Shown piece by piece: positions 30,723-41,761 of a DNA stretch of 64,000 bases. The translations under genes and the position numbers were made by a program. Under the pieces are notes generated by a model. The model did no database searches. It was not told the origin of the DNA and saw only the letters and a program-made list of their open reading frames with translations. Position 1 is the stretch's first letter, and the number at the start of each line of letters is the position of its first letter. The stretch lies in contig OX336388.2 of the NCBI GenBank assembly GCA_946902985.2, positions 222,850,467 to 222,914,466 of the forward strand, read 5' to 3'. The stretch is from Meconema thalassinum (lineage: Eukaryota > Arthropoda > Insecta > Orthoptera > Tettigoniidae).

Positions 30723-30998
30723 CCAATAGCACTCTTGTGAACTTGTAGGTCATTCCAGAATGAGTTTGACAAAAAAATAGTCTAAATTCCACTTCTATCT
30801 TATTCCTTCTGGATTTCAATGAACATTAATTGAGTTTACTGAGACACACCGATTAATACTATGATGCTTATTGTAACATGTTTACTACCCTTCATCGGAA
30901 TTCCTATAACATACTTATAAACTAAATATGCCATTTTTTACGAAAAACATTTGGAACTGAATAATAGGTTAAGTGATAGTAAACAAGTAGTTCCGTGA

Positions 30999-31860
30999 AG
31001 GTGCGTTCAAAAAGTAACGAGCCGGAGGCTGTAATGCGCAAATCGGTGACAATATCGGCTAATCGTGGCGTGTGTAACGAGGTGTGGTTCCGACCAGAGC
31101 GTGGAAGGTCACATCCCGTCGCTAGAGGGCACGCGTGCACGTCACGTGACGATACAAAGCGAGCAGCAGCATGCACCAATCGTCCAACGCTGCCAGTCGC
31201 ATTGCAAACAGTGACATGTAGGCATCAACCAAAGAGCAAAGAAGTGTTGTTCGGTTTCTGGCAGCGGAAGGAGTAGGGGGAACGGACATTCATGGCCGAA
31301 TGTCACAAGTGTACGGCAAATACTGCATGTCCCTTGCAAGGGTCAAGGCGTGGCACAAGCGCTTCAGGGAAGGACGGGTGTCGTTAGCCGATGATGCCCG
31401 GTCTTTGGCACCCCCCCTGCATTACCGATGGCAACGTCCAGCTTGTTGGTGCACTCATTACCCAGGACCGCCGAGTGACAGTGAACGCCATAGCCGCCGT
31501 GGTCGCTCCACGACAATGCACGACCTCATACGGCCAACACAGTCGCGGCACTCCTGCAGAATTTCAAATAGGAGGTTAACGGCTACCCTCCATACAGTCC
31601 AGACCTCTCTCCCTGTGATTACGCCATGTTTGGTCCCCTGAAAAGGGATCTGCGGGGCCAACGATTCACCTCGGACGCTGACGTCCAGCTGTACGTGTGG
31701 AACTGGTTCACATCACAGCCCAGGGAATTTTATGAGACAGCCATTCACCGCCTCGTGTCACAGTGGGACAAGTGCCTCAACAGCCAGGGCCAATACTTCT
31801 AACATACAGGTACTGGTTTCTGTAATTATGCCTCCAGCTCGTTACTTTTTGAACGCACCT
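30999..31860 (+). mobile_element. mariner deletion derivative (862 bp)
   Basis: Both TIRs are present (AGGTGCGTTCAAAAAGTAAC and its complement). TA follows on the right, but GA precedes on the left, consistent with loss of flanking host sequence. Transposase N-terminus and C-terminus are joined at 31500-31508 by the same deletion seen at 16227-16233. Confidence 0.93.
31171..31802 (+). pseudogene. mariner transposase, internally deleted and stopped
   Basis: ATG at 31171 is followed by an early TAG near 31219. Then QRSVVRFLAAEGVGGTDIHG and WHKRFREGRVSLADDARS are readable, a shift occurs in the C run near 31412, and NAIAAVV precedes the deletion. Beyond it DLSPCDYAMFGPLKRDLRGQ and WFTSQPREFYETAIHRLVSQ lead to the stop near 31802. 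The first catalytic block is deleted; the HDNARPH block is cut at its edge. Dead. Confidence 0.85.
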
Positions 31861-32040
31861 TATAGATTCGTAGATATTGAGAACCGTCTGAATATTTCGG
31901 TTGGATTTTTATATTTGTAGGCCATAAAGTTATGTACTATTAGATGACGATTTTTGCGTCCATAAAGGAATTTGTAATGGATTAAAAGGACGAATTCCTG
32001 TTGGAGGTTTCTGATTTCTTCCGATGGACGACAAATATAC

Positions 32041-32759
32041 GATACCCTCTACTTTAAATTTCTGCATAGCTATTTTTGTTGTTGTTGTAATAAGATTTAA
32101 TGAAATCGTTTAAATAGCAATCAGAAAACTGCTTAATTGCATTTTCAATGAACACTGTAACTTTGACAGGCCCCATATCGCAATTCATAATTAGTCGACA
32201 TGATGTGGATATTAATATTAGATCGCCGTGCGACCAATCCTGCCATGGGCATTTCAAATTAATATAACACTGTTACAGTCCCACGCTGCTATTGAAGCTG
32301 TATTGGAATTCTTATGTAATACAACTCCGCGACATTCATTTTATTGTATATATAAATATATATATAACCTATTTTTCATTATCCTTGTTTGAGAGGATCC
32401 ATTACGGAGATACAATCCCATTAAAAAATAATGCCAAATGTAATCAATAAGAGAAGACAAAGTCAGACCATACAAGATGAGAAAAATATTATATATGTAC
32501 TGTATATATATTCTATATTATGTTATCTTTTAATAAAAAAACATCCACTCTGGCCTTTTGTGTGTGTGTGTTTATCGATGTTTTGAGTTAAAAGAAAGTT
32601 GATTTATAAAATTAAAAATAAAGAGCCAGAATGTCATCAAATAATAATTTACTTTATATTTTTGTACATAGTTAACGTCCACATTGGAGCACTTAAATCA
32701 AACGAAATACATTTAAGACCCTATGGATTGACAGGAAATTTAGCTATCATCTTCCTACT
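32041..32759. other. No gene seen
   Basis: AT-rich, with TATATA runs near 32345-32370 and 32500. Confidence 0.55.
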
Positions 32760-33220
32760 AACCCGCCCGAAGCCGTCGGATTTTTAAGAGCGTTAAAAAT
32801 CCCTCAGTATGCCTTCCTTCGGAGGGGAAGTAAAGCCGGCGGTCCCATGTCATAGATTTATGGCATGTTAAAGAACTTTCCACTAATTACACCTGTGTGA
32901 AACTAATTTGTATAGGTTAAGAATGTAAACAACGCTCTTAGGTTGCTACGTTCGTTGCCAAGAGCCGACTGCGGTGGCGTCTAGTAGCTAAGTTCTGAAC
33001 TGGGCCTAGTTGTCATTGACGGTGGCGTTTGGCGACAAAAGTAGGAACTATTTGAAAAATTCAAACTTGCAGTCCTTACTTGATTTAAAAAAAATAGATA
33101 CGCACACTAATACAGTCATCACAATTAACACCGGTTATCAGACAGATTCTACACACACACAAAGTACACAGGGCTACATGACCGCGTTGTCACAGCCCCT
33201 AAACTAAGGAACCAATCAAC
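32760..33220 (+). mobile_element. SINE-A copy 4, near-12-bp TSD
   Basis: CATCTTCCTACT (32748-32759) and CATCTTCCTCCT (33221-33232) flank it with one mismatch. It starts within the tRNA-like head (CCGAAGCCGTCGGATTTTTA), has CCCTCAGTATGCCTTCCTTC and GTCCCATGTCATAGATTTAT, and ends CTAAACTAAGGAACCAATCAAC. Confidence 0.9.
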
Positions 33221-33222
33221 CA

Positions 33223-33830
33223 TCTTCCTCCTCTCTCAAAATCTCTACATTCTGGCTGACCTCAGCACTCTCTAGTCTAACAAGAATATGGAAAGAACAT
33301 CGTATTACAAAGGAAACAACGAAGCGGCTGGTTCAAGCTTTGGTATTTCCTATCGTCACGTATGACTCTGAGTCCTGGACCATAAATGCTGCATGCCGTA
33401 GGAGAATCGAAGCCTTCGACATCTATGAAAGCTACGAATATCGTGGGTAGCAAGAAGAACAAATGAATCTATTCTGAAGGAGCTAAGGAATGCTCATAAA
33501 GCACGCTTACTCCTAAACATCCAAAAGCAAATGTTGACATTTTTCGGCCGTGTCATCCGGCGAGATGGCACTGGGAAGTGTATCATCCAGGGTAAAGTTG
33601 ACGGACAACGGCTGAGGGGATGTGCCCCTTGACCAGATAAAGAGTCTGACTAATCTGCCACTTCAGAAATTAATGCACACAGCAGAAGACCGCGCGGTAT
33701 TGTTAACAGAATTCCGTGAAGGGTCACGACGTTTCAAATCGAACTACGACCAAGAAGAAGAAGAAGAAGAAGAAGAAGAAGAAGAAGAAGAAGAAGAAGA
33801 AGAAGAATAAGTCTTATATGTTTGTTCTTC
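33223..33830 (+). pseudogene. LINE 3' fragment ending in (GAA)n
   Basis: Fragments in shifting frames include FPIVTYDSESWTINAACRRR and IEAFDI, then PLDQIKSLTNLPLQKLMHTA and EDRAVLLTEFREGSRRFKSN. The first is the YGSETW block of non-LTR elements; the second is a C-terminal tail. Tail (GAA)n at about 33754-33807 makes the frame read as poly-glutamate. Heavily mutated. It differs from the LINEs at 20793 and 41360. Confidence 0.72.
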
Positions 33831-33950
33831 TCTATTTGCAATTCGTTGTATTGCAATATTCAACTCATCTAAATCATTTTAAACATCTCTGAACAATTAT
33901 TTTTTGTTTTATTTTTCCAAAAGTAATTAAATAGCTGTTTTATTAGTCTA

Positions 33951-34540
33951 CTAGCAACCCGCCCCGGCTTCGTCCGGGAACAGCTATGAATGCATTACGT
34001 GATAAGCGCCTTTATTTTCGATGTCAATGATCTACGACCTATATCCATTTTACGTCTCAGCATGATGGGTTCACTGACGGGACTATTAATTATATTATCA
34101 TGGAGATGCATGTGCAACAAATTATTGTCCGACGTAATTTAAGAATGGCGAGGTGCATGAAACTCAAATCCCCCTTCCGTCCAATCTAAAAACCACTTAT
34201 AATAGGCGATGTATTGAAGATAGAGATATGCCCTCGGGGCATCTTTTGTAGAACTTTTCATGCTGACCAATTCTTACGCTCATAGTATATTGATATTTTT
34301 AACGGTTTGTCCAGCGTAAGCTTAAAAAGCGCACAGACGCCAGGTTTTTCTTTCGACTTTTTCACTGAAATCGTTACTGATTGGCTTCCTTTGATCATAA
34401 ATAAATTATTTTCTACAAAACCTTCCTCGAGATATCCTTTACTGAATGGTGAAAACTACATCAAAATCCATCCAGTGGTTCTCGAGATTACCCGTGACAT
34501 CCAAGAATCGGGGACTTTGTTTTACACTAAGTAGAGATTG
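33951..34540 (+). mobile_element. family D copy 1
   Basis: Starts TACTAGCAACCCGCCCCGGC and ends near CCAAGAATCGGGGACTTTGT. It aligns in order with the minus-strand copy at 63190-63781 over about 590 bp. No coding content recognised; class unknown. Confidence 0.75.
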
Positions 34541-35262
34541 TTATGTAATCTCGATAAATGACAGTAAAAGGCAAATCTCCCTTTTCTCATCGTGTCTATT
34601 ATTGAATCACTTTCGCGATAGACATCTGCATTAGGCTACAATCTCCATGGTCCATCCATGTGATGTTTTTCTAAATTAATGATTGTTCTGATAAATTTAC
34701 TGCCTCTTGTACACAAATACATAAATACAGGGGTGTGCCAATCATTAGACTCGATGGCAGTTTTACAACATTAACATCGTACATTTTGTGACTTAATACA
34801 GTAGAAAAACTTTTACAAGGCACTGAAATTAACATTTTTTTAAAGATCTGACAGTAAACTAATTTTTTACAGTTGCAGTTAAAGGATGAGCCATGTTAAT
34901 GCAGAATGCCGCACATTTTGTTTTCGTTACTTAGTTCTAGTTGTCGTGTGAGAGAGATTAGAAGAACATTATTACTGATTGTTCACTCTTGAAATATTCA
35001 ATGATTCGTGAACAATGGATTGAAACCACCCGATGTAGAGGATACAGTCCAAAGTCAATGAAAGAAAGAAAACAGACCCAGCTCAGGTTCCCTTCAGAAT
35101 CTCCAATTTCGAAAATTTCGAGATGCAATTCCTTATGGGAACCGTTGTAAGTCCACAGGGGAGAAAACATTACTGCGTGGGGTAATCAAAATAAAATAAA
35201 ATGAAACGATTTTTAATTGTGACTGATTTAAATTCTTTATTGAGTCTAACAATTTGCACACC
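34541..35262. other. No gene seen
   Basis: AT-rich spacer. Confidence 0.55.
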
Positions 35263-35383
35263 TAAATAAATAAATGAATAAATAATTAAATAAATAAATA
35301 AATAAATGAATAAATAAATAAATAATTAAATAAATGAATAAATAAATGAATAGATGAATGAATAAATAAATAAATATCCAAAC
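35263..35383. repeat. (AAAT)n microsatellite
   Basis: About 120 bases of AAAT repeats with GAAT variants, possibly seeded by a retroelement tail. The long minus-strand frame across it is a repeat artefact. Confidence 0.95.
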
Positions 35384-35384
35384 A

Positions 35385-35695
35385 AAGCTTCGACTTTGTT
35401 TCCAAAAACAAGAATAAACCTAATTGGTTTACGGAAGTGGAAAAGGACCAGCGAGAACTTGAGATTACTGAACTCATGTTAACAAATGGTACAGCCAAAC
35501 CCGTGTCCAAAGACAACACTAACAAGTTCCAAGCCCGAGACGACACCAGAAAACCGATGCAGATATCAGAAGAGGAATGGAAGAGGAGATTAGACAGATT
35601 GAAGAAGTATTGGGAGAAAAGGAGATCACAAGCATCTAAGAAGTGATTGATCTGGGGTATCCCAAAGTGGGTGATTCGAAAATAAGAAGAATAAA
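35385..35695 (+). pseudogene. RTE-type LINE C-terminal end
   Basis: EEEWKRRLDRLKKYWEKRRS then a stop at 35644-35646 parallels ERKRAFSARMKEYWKDRKNK at the end of the 41762 element. 3' UTR GATTGATCTGGGG... and an AAAT-rich tail follow. Short 5'-truncated copy. Confidence 0.72.
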
Positions 35696-37125
35696 TAAAT
35701 ACACTTGGATGACCAGTTTGGCTCGTCTCTCCACCACGTCCAGCCGAGGGTCGCACAAAGATAGTTTTCGCAGAGCCTGGATAAGCTATATAATTAAAAT
35801 TAGTTTTTACTGAAAAATAGTGCTGTCCGGTGTAGAAGGTTTGGTCGCCAGCGATTTTCGAATTTTCAATTTATACTATAAAAAAATTAAAACAGACAAA
35901 AATATTCATAACATTCGTACGCAGCGCGACAGATGCTTGTATTTTTGAACGAACGTATTTGGCGAACGTATTATTTTTTTCGGATTTATTTTTTAATCTC
36001 ATGTTTAAATAAATAAATGAAAGAATCGTTTATTGGGAAAAGATTCCATTTGAACAAAACAGTTTCCTACCGATTTAAACATGTGTGTAAGCGTACTGGC
36101 TTTAGAAAGGAGACAAGGAAGGTATGGTATGTCTATCTAACCAACCAGTCTGTCTGCTTGCTCAGGCTTGCTTGTGTGAGTTTTTTTTTAAACTGCCAGA
36201 TAAGCTAACGCGAAGTTCCAATTGATGACATCAATAATTTTCGAAGTCAACGATCAAAAGAAGCATTGATGAGGCACAAAACACACTTTATTCAGGTCTC
36301 TCTCCTCATTCCCCCCTCCCACTTCTACCTCTAACTCTCAAAACAGTTTGACGACTAAATTCAAGTTCCATTCGTTCTCTGTCTGTCTTTCTCTCTCTTT
36401 CTCTTCCACTTTAGCGATGAGTTGAGTTTGTTTTATCCCGTTCAAGTGAATACAGGAGTTAGCCTACGGAGAAGGGGAAGAGGGGAATGGAAATTCGGCT
36501 GATTTACTTTTCACGGGCAGCGTAAAATAATCTCTCAGTGATTGGCGATATAGAAGGCGGTGGAAGAGGGCTAAAAATGGAAAAGAGAGACAGAGAGAGG
36601 AAATTAAAGCTTACAAATATATAATATTTAAGCTGTGGTCATAAAGGGAAGAGATTATACATATATACAGAGATAGATATATGTATTTCACTTTAACGGT
36701 ATCAATAAGTGAACTAAATATCCTTATAAACAGATTAATAAAGCATTCAATGAAGTAGCTTCCTTGTTCCCTTTTTTTTAACTTGTTTATTTTCGTTTTA
36801 ACAAATTCTTTTACTTCAAAGAAATTAATAAATACAGCGAGAAAATATGATTTTAAGGTTCAGTAACAAAACATACTTTTTGATCCTAAAATTATGTTCT
36901 GTAAATATTTTGTGTTTATTCTCAAACATAGGATCGATACACTTATTCGATAAATTTCAGTTATCGAATAATCGATTATACTAAACAGAAAAATCGATTA
37001 ATTGCTAAAAATAACGATTGTGATTTATTCGATTATTTGGTTAGTCGAATAATTTATTACAGTAATTGTTTTGTCGATTAACCGATGTATTTCACTCCTT
37101 TCACCATGCTCTCTTAAAAACAAAA
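35696..37125. other. No gene seen; ATCGATTA-rich cluster near 36925-37090
   Basis: Mostly AT-rich. Between 36925 and 37090 the words ATCGATTA, TTCGATTA, TCGAATAA and ATCGAT recur about ten times. No coding content. Confidence 0.5.
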
Positions 37126-37129
37126 CATA

Positions 37130-37735
37130 CATTTAATTAATTAAAATATATTGTATCATATTATATTATTATAATATCATATTTGTCCTTATGGAGAGTG
37201 TTTGGACTTAAATATCTCATAATGACACAATTTCACTCCTCTCCCTTCTTCCTCTTCTCTTCCCAAAATCTCTTCATCTTTGACTGTGCTCCTGTTTCCG
37301 TTGTTCCGTCCATCTTTTCGTTTGCTTTAACTGTTGTATTCTTAATGTTGTTTCTGAATTCTCCTCTGTCTCCAATCATTTGCCTGTCGATCCCCACCTG
37401 CCTTAAGTCTTCCTCTATTTCATGATACCAATTAGTTTTCCTGCTCGAGCTGTTTACTACATCAAAGATCTTCTTTGTAAGTCTCTTGTTGTTCATTCTC
37501 GGTATGTGCCCGTAAAACGTTAGTCTGCGTTTTCTGATCATATCGGTGAGTCTGTCTGTGTTCTCGTATAGCTCTTTGGTAGGTCTTTTCATCCATATGC
37601 CATCTCTGAGAATTTTGCTTTCTATTTTTTCAGTTTCTGTGATGCCTGACGCTCCAATTGTTGTCATTTCTGACGCATATAATGCTTCTGTTTTGTAGTG
37701 TCTACGTTTGTTATAATGTAAACATAATATATTGT
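37130..37735 (-). pseudogene. RTE-type LINE C-terminal region
   Basis: The minus strand reads ALYASEMTTIGASG, then LTDMIRKRRLTFYGHIPRMN and NKRLTKKIFDVV, then WYHEIEEDLRQVGIDRQMIG, matching the region after the reverse transcriptase in the 41762 element (ALYASET...RKRRLKFYGHISR). The segment with RKIIGPKH in that element is deleted here. It ends MKRFWEEKRKKGEE then stop near 37233. The AT-rich left end is the tail. Confidence 0.85.
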
Positions 37736-37936
37736 ATCATATATTTTTAAATAATGTACCTTCTTTGTGAAAACTAGGCGAACAAATAAGTAAAACAAAA
37801 AGTTTCCTGTCCTAAATTGTAAACATTGAACAAGAATTCAAAATCTTTGCTGAAAATTCTTCGTTTTCTTTTTTTTTCGAAATCCTTCCCAATTTGATTT
37901 GATGTTTGTCCTTCCACTGTCACTGACTCTTATTAA

Positions 37937-38686
37937 GGGGCTCACACCTTGTTGGACGTGGGTTGGCAACCACGGGACTCCAGCTGAGTTCGGCATTACT
38001 TCCACTCACTTGTGCCAGTCTCCTCTCTGTTATCTTTCCTGTCGACCTCCCTTGGTCAACTCTTGTTCTTTTCCGACCCCGACGGTATTAGGGTATCCAA
38101 GGCCTATGGAGTCTTTTCCTTTCCCGCCTTAATTGGCCCTTGTCTCATCTTTCCTGATATCCTCCTTCTGCGATGGGTCAGCCTTCTTTTTATTTTCATG
38201 TTATCTCCTGCCTTCTGCTCAAGGCCCTCAAGGAGGCAGGGTGTATGTAGCCCCACCACTTCTGGTGCACCCTGGGTAGTGCTACACCCTCAGGGGCTCA
38301 CGGCTGGTGAGTTTGGGAGTTGGCGATCCCGAGGGATTCCTGAGCTAGGTCCGTTTTTCCTCTTTTACACTGACTTTGGGGCGGGCCTTCTCCTCTTTCC
38401 CTTTCCTATTTGCCTTTCATGGCTCTCCTTCCTTCCATGTCCCTCAATCCTCATTCTCCAAGGGTTGATAACATTTATTTTCTTCCTGTCCTTTATTTGC
38501 CTTATCCTTTATTTGTTTACCATTTCTTCTTCTAGTTTGTAAGTCTGTAGTTAGTGTTAGTTATAGTTTTCATTCTCATCTCATCTTTCACTATCACCTA
38601 AAGTCCTAAACCGTTAGGGGCCGATAACCTCGATGTTAGGCCCCTTAAAACAACAACAATCATCATCATCATCATCATCATCATCA
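37937..38686 (+). mobile_element. family E copy 4
   Basis: GGGGCTCACACCTTGTTGG to a perfect AGGGGCC...GGCCCCT stem (38616-38645) and (ATC)n tail, then (TTTA)n. It carries one copy of the 102-bp module. Full-length relative to copies 1 and 3. Confidence 0.92.
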
Positions 38687-38706
38687 TTTATTTATTTATT
38701 TATTTA

Positions 38707-39645
38707 ACGAATAAATCGTGGCTCTGAGTGTGAGGGCCCGAACATGTAATGAATGGCCTCTCTAGATGGTAATATACTTGGGGTATTTGCTTGGATTTAC
38801 GCCGACAGTTGATCGCCACATCTTGTGTAGTGGCTAAGTTACATAGCCATTCCGAGACGTCCAAAACAGACGCAAGTTTGTATTGAGGGAAAATTGTTCT
38901 ATCCCAAAAGTAAGTTGTGTAGTTGTTTGTTGGTGGTACGGTGTTGGTGAGAAGACGGGGGAGCGGTCATGTCGGACAAGAGGAAGAGGGATGAAGAGGG
39001 GAGTATTCTGAGCAACCTCTTGACCGTAACATTTTGCGAATTGACCGCAAGAATACCGTGACTGTTACAGCTCAAACTATGACGCCAAGACGCCGTCAAT
39101 TCCACTCCACCTATTCTCAACTATATTAAACACCTAACTTAATTTAATTTATTTTTAAATAGCATTGATATTACATTAATGTGATTTGTCTCACGAATCT
39201 GACGGCAAATCCAGTACACATTATCTGTGAGACATATTGATTAATATTATTTACAACATATATACAGATTGTATTTCAATACAAGAGGGTATGCAAAAAA
39301 TGTTTGATTTTATTTTGTATATTTTAATCATAATTATTGATTTTTTAAAATTTTGTTTTGTTTTAATATTATTCTTTTCATTTTATATATAGATTTAACA
39401 TGTTAGGTGATAATGAGGAAAAATTAATTTAAATAATTCAAGACACACATAGTTACACTATAGTAGTTTTAATAATAAATTTATGTTATAAATTCATGTT
39501 TATTTAGGCAATAGTTTTTAATGCGACGCATACCTAGTTGTTTGCTGTTCATGTCGGACAATCCAGGTGGTAGTTCATTAAGTAGTGATGGTATAATAAA
39601 TTTAGTCTATTGAAACCATAGTTATTTACACATAAAAGTTTTACA
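38707..39645. other. No gene seen
   Basis: AT-rich from 39120. No recognisable features. Confidence 0.55.
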
Positions 39646-39650
39646 TACTA

Positions 39651-40254
39651 CATGGTGTCCACAGAATTTTCAATGTTAATTTTCCTGACTTTTACTGACT
39701 TTTCCTGACCATTTTTCAACAAAATTCCTGACTCGCAAAGTCATCGTAACATCGGAAAAAAGGTTTATTGAGCATTTTTTTTTTAAATTTGCAGCCTCCA
39801 CCATCCTCATAGCTGCCCTCCGCTCGCCTCTTTATTCATTTAAAATACAAAATAAAGTAAATTATAATGCAATAATATATAAATCAAAGTACTTAATAAC
39901 CTAAACTATAGTACTGGGGTCGCCACATCCCTACACCAACGCCAAAAAAAAGCGAAAAAATAGGTAAAAGAGGTTTATACTATGATGTACTGTAAAAATG
40001 GAAACTTATCATAATACCCAGTGAGTTATTGCTTTTTATCTTCAGAGATTAGTTGAACTAGTAACATCAAAATATGACTGTAAAACACAAAATACTGTAT
40101 GGTTAATATAAAATTCCTGACTTTCTAATACTGTTCGCCATTTTTTCCTGACTCACGCCATTTTTTCACACTTTTTCCTGACTTTTCTTGTCTAAAAACT
40201 AAATTCCTGACTTTTCCTGACTATTCCTGACTTTTCCTGCCTGTGGACACCATG
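39651..40254. mobile_element. 604-bp TIR element with TCCTGAC subterminal repeats
   Basis: CATGGTGTCCACAG at 39651 is perfectly inverted at 40241-40254. TACTA flanks both sides (39646-39650, 40255-40259), a possible 5-bp target duplication. TTCCTGAC-type words occur about four times near the left end and at least eight times near the right, all in the same orientation. No transposase fragment; superfamily unknown, hAT-like by the GTGTCCAC end but with the wrong duplication length. Confidence 0.85.
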
Positions 40255-40349
40255 TACTATTTAGTAATTAGTATCGCTCTTGTTTGCATGTTGTGAGAGA
40301 TCTCATGCTTGAATCTTGCACCATGGTAGTAGAGATTCAGTACAATTAT

Positions 40350-40353
40350 TTGA

Positions 40354-40384
<31 letters not shown>

Positions 40385-40957
40385 GAACTATATCAACAAA
40401 GGCAAAATAAAGACATTATAACACAGTCGTTAAAATAGAAGCTCTATATGCATCTGAAACTATTATAATTGGTGGCAAATCTCGAATAAAAATTCCGTAA
40501 TCGAAAAACAAGAAAGGAAAATCCTCAGGAAAATCTTAGGACCAAAGAGTGCAAATGGAATTTGGGATGAAAAAGGAATCACATGAAATTTAATCAAGTT
40601 ACGGAAAAAATCACCATGCCATAAGGAAACGGTGGTTACAGTTTTACGTACACCTAGACTATATAGAATGGATAATAACAGACTCACAATGAACATTTTC
40701 AACCCAGCCTTATCAATGAATAATCAAAAACAAGTGGCTAAAAGAAATCACTGAAGACATAAATGAAATTCAGAACTTTAATTCACAAACACAAATTTTC
40801 TGAGAAGCTCACCCGACAAAATACAGGATGGACAGAACAGCGTAAAAGGGAACACAGAAGAGATATTGGGAAGGGAAGAAGAAAAAGTGCTAATAGGTTC
40901 AAAGTGCTCCACAGTTGGGTTCAACTAATCAAAATAATAATAATAATAATAATAATA
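40350..40957 (+). pseudogene. Decayed RTE-type LINE 3' end with (AAT)n tail
   Basis: Readable pieces are KIEALYASETIIIGG, ERKILRKILGPKSANGIWDE and the RMDNNRLTMNIFNP region, in several frames. They match the 41762 C-terminal region. The (AAT)n at 40934-40957 is its tail. Confidence 0.78.
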
Positions 40958-41323
40958 CTATCGATTGGCCTGGGTGTTGCTTTGTAATTTGATGACGCCC
41001 AAATGACAGCTTGCACGTCGAGTTTTGTTGTTCCTTGGAGAGCTTTGAAAGTCAAGGAGGTTAGATATCTAAGCTCTTTGACACTATAACACTTTGTAGT
41101 AGAGAAAGGTGGAACTTTTGTTTTGGCGAAAAATCCCGAGATTAATTTTGCCATTATGAACACGGCCTACTGAATTCAAATGGGTTCTTTAACATGCCAA
41201 CAACGTATGACATGCGTGCAATGATTTTTGTCGCCTTTCAAAAATCACTTACTACAGCCAGGAGTGAACCTGCAAGCTAGGGGTTGGTTGTCCGACACGA
41301 TAACCACTCACCCACCGTGGCAA
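40958..41323 (-). mobile_element. SINE-F copy within an (AAT)n tail
   Basis: The minus-strand head (CCACGGTGGGTGAGTGGTT; GGTTCACTCCTGG) lies at the right, the tail abuts (AAT)n on the left, and (AAT)n continues at 41325-41358 on the right. It appears to have landed inside the trinucleotide tail of the preceding LINE. Confidence 0.85.
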
Positions 41324-41761
41324 GCTAATAATAATGATAATAATAATAATAATAATAACTCCGCCACTGCCGGTCCCAAGCCCGGGGCCTCATCTCGTAA
41401 GTGATGAGGAAGGAGGAGGGGGAGGAGTAACACCTCGTTAAAAAACCTGGGTCCATCTGGCTCCGGATGGTAGCACCCTGTAAGGGCCCCTGCCTAGGGT
41501 TACTAGGTGAAAATTGGTCAACGGTCCTGATGGCGGAAGAGGAATCTAAGATTCCCAACGATGGATGGAGCGGAAGAGCCAGGTGGTTTCCCCTCCAATA
41601 AAGAACTCTAAATCCAAAAGCGTTTGTTCCCAGATTGGGCGGCTTATGGTCAGCGTCTGTTCACCATGTGGTGCGGCTGTAAACATGCTCCAGGAACTAA
41701 CAATCCCTGGTTCTAAGAAACCTAGTGGATAACCACTAGACCCCTTTTCTTACAAGTAACC

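Larger units (their letters stand above)
30985..32040 (+). mobile_element. family H copy 3, interrupted by mariner
   Basis: Left flank ACAAGTAGTTCCGTGA and right flank TAGATTCGTAGATATTGAG...GGTTGGATTTTTATATTTGTAGG match the start of H copy 2 (57838-58020). Relative to copy 2 about 85 bases are missing at the mariner site. The 3' half with the hairpin is not found. Confidence 0.7.

Noticed and set aside
35286..35756. 156-codon minus-strand ORF
   Set aside because: Mostly translation of an (AAAT)n microsatellite plus antisense of a LINE remnant.
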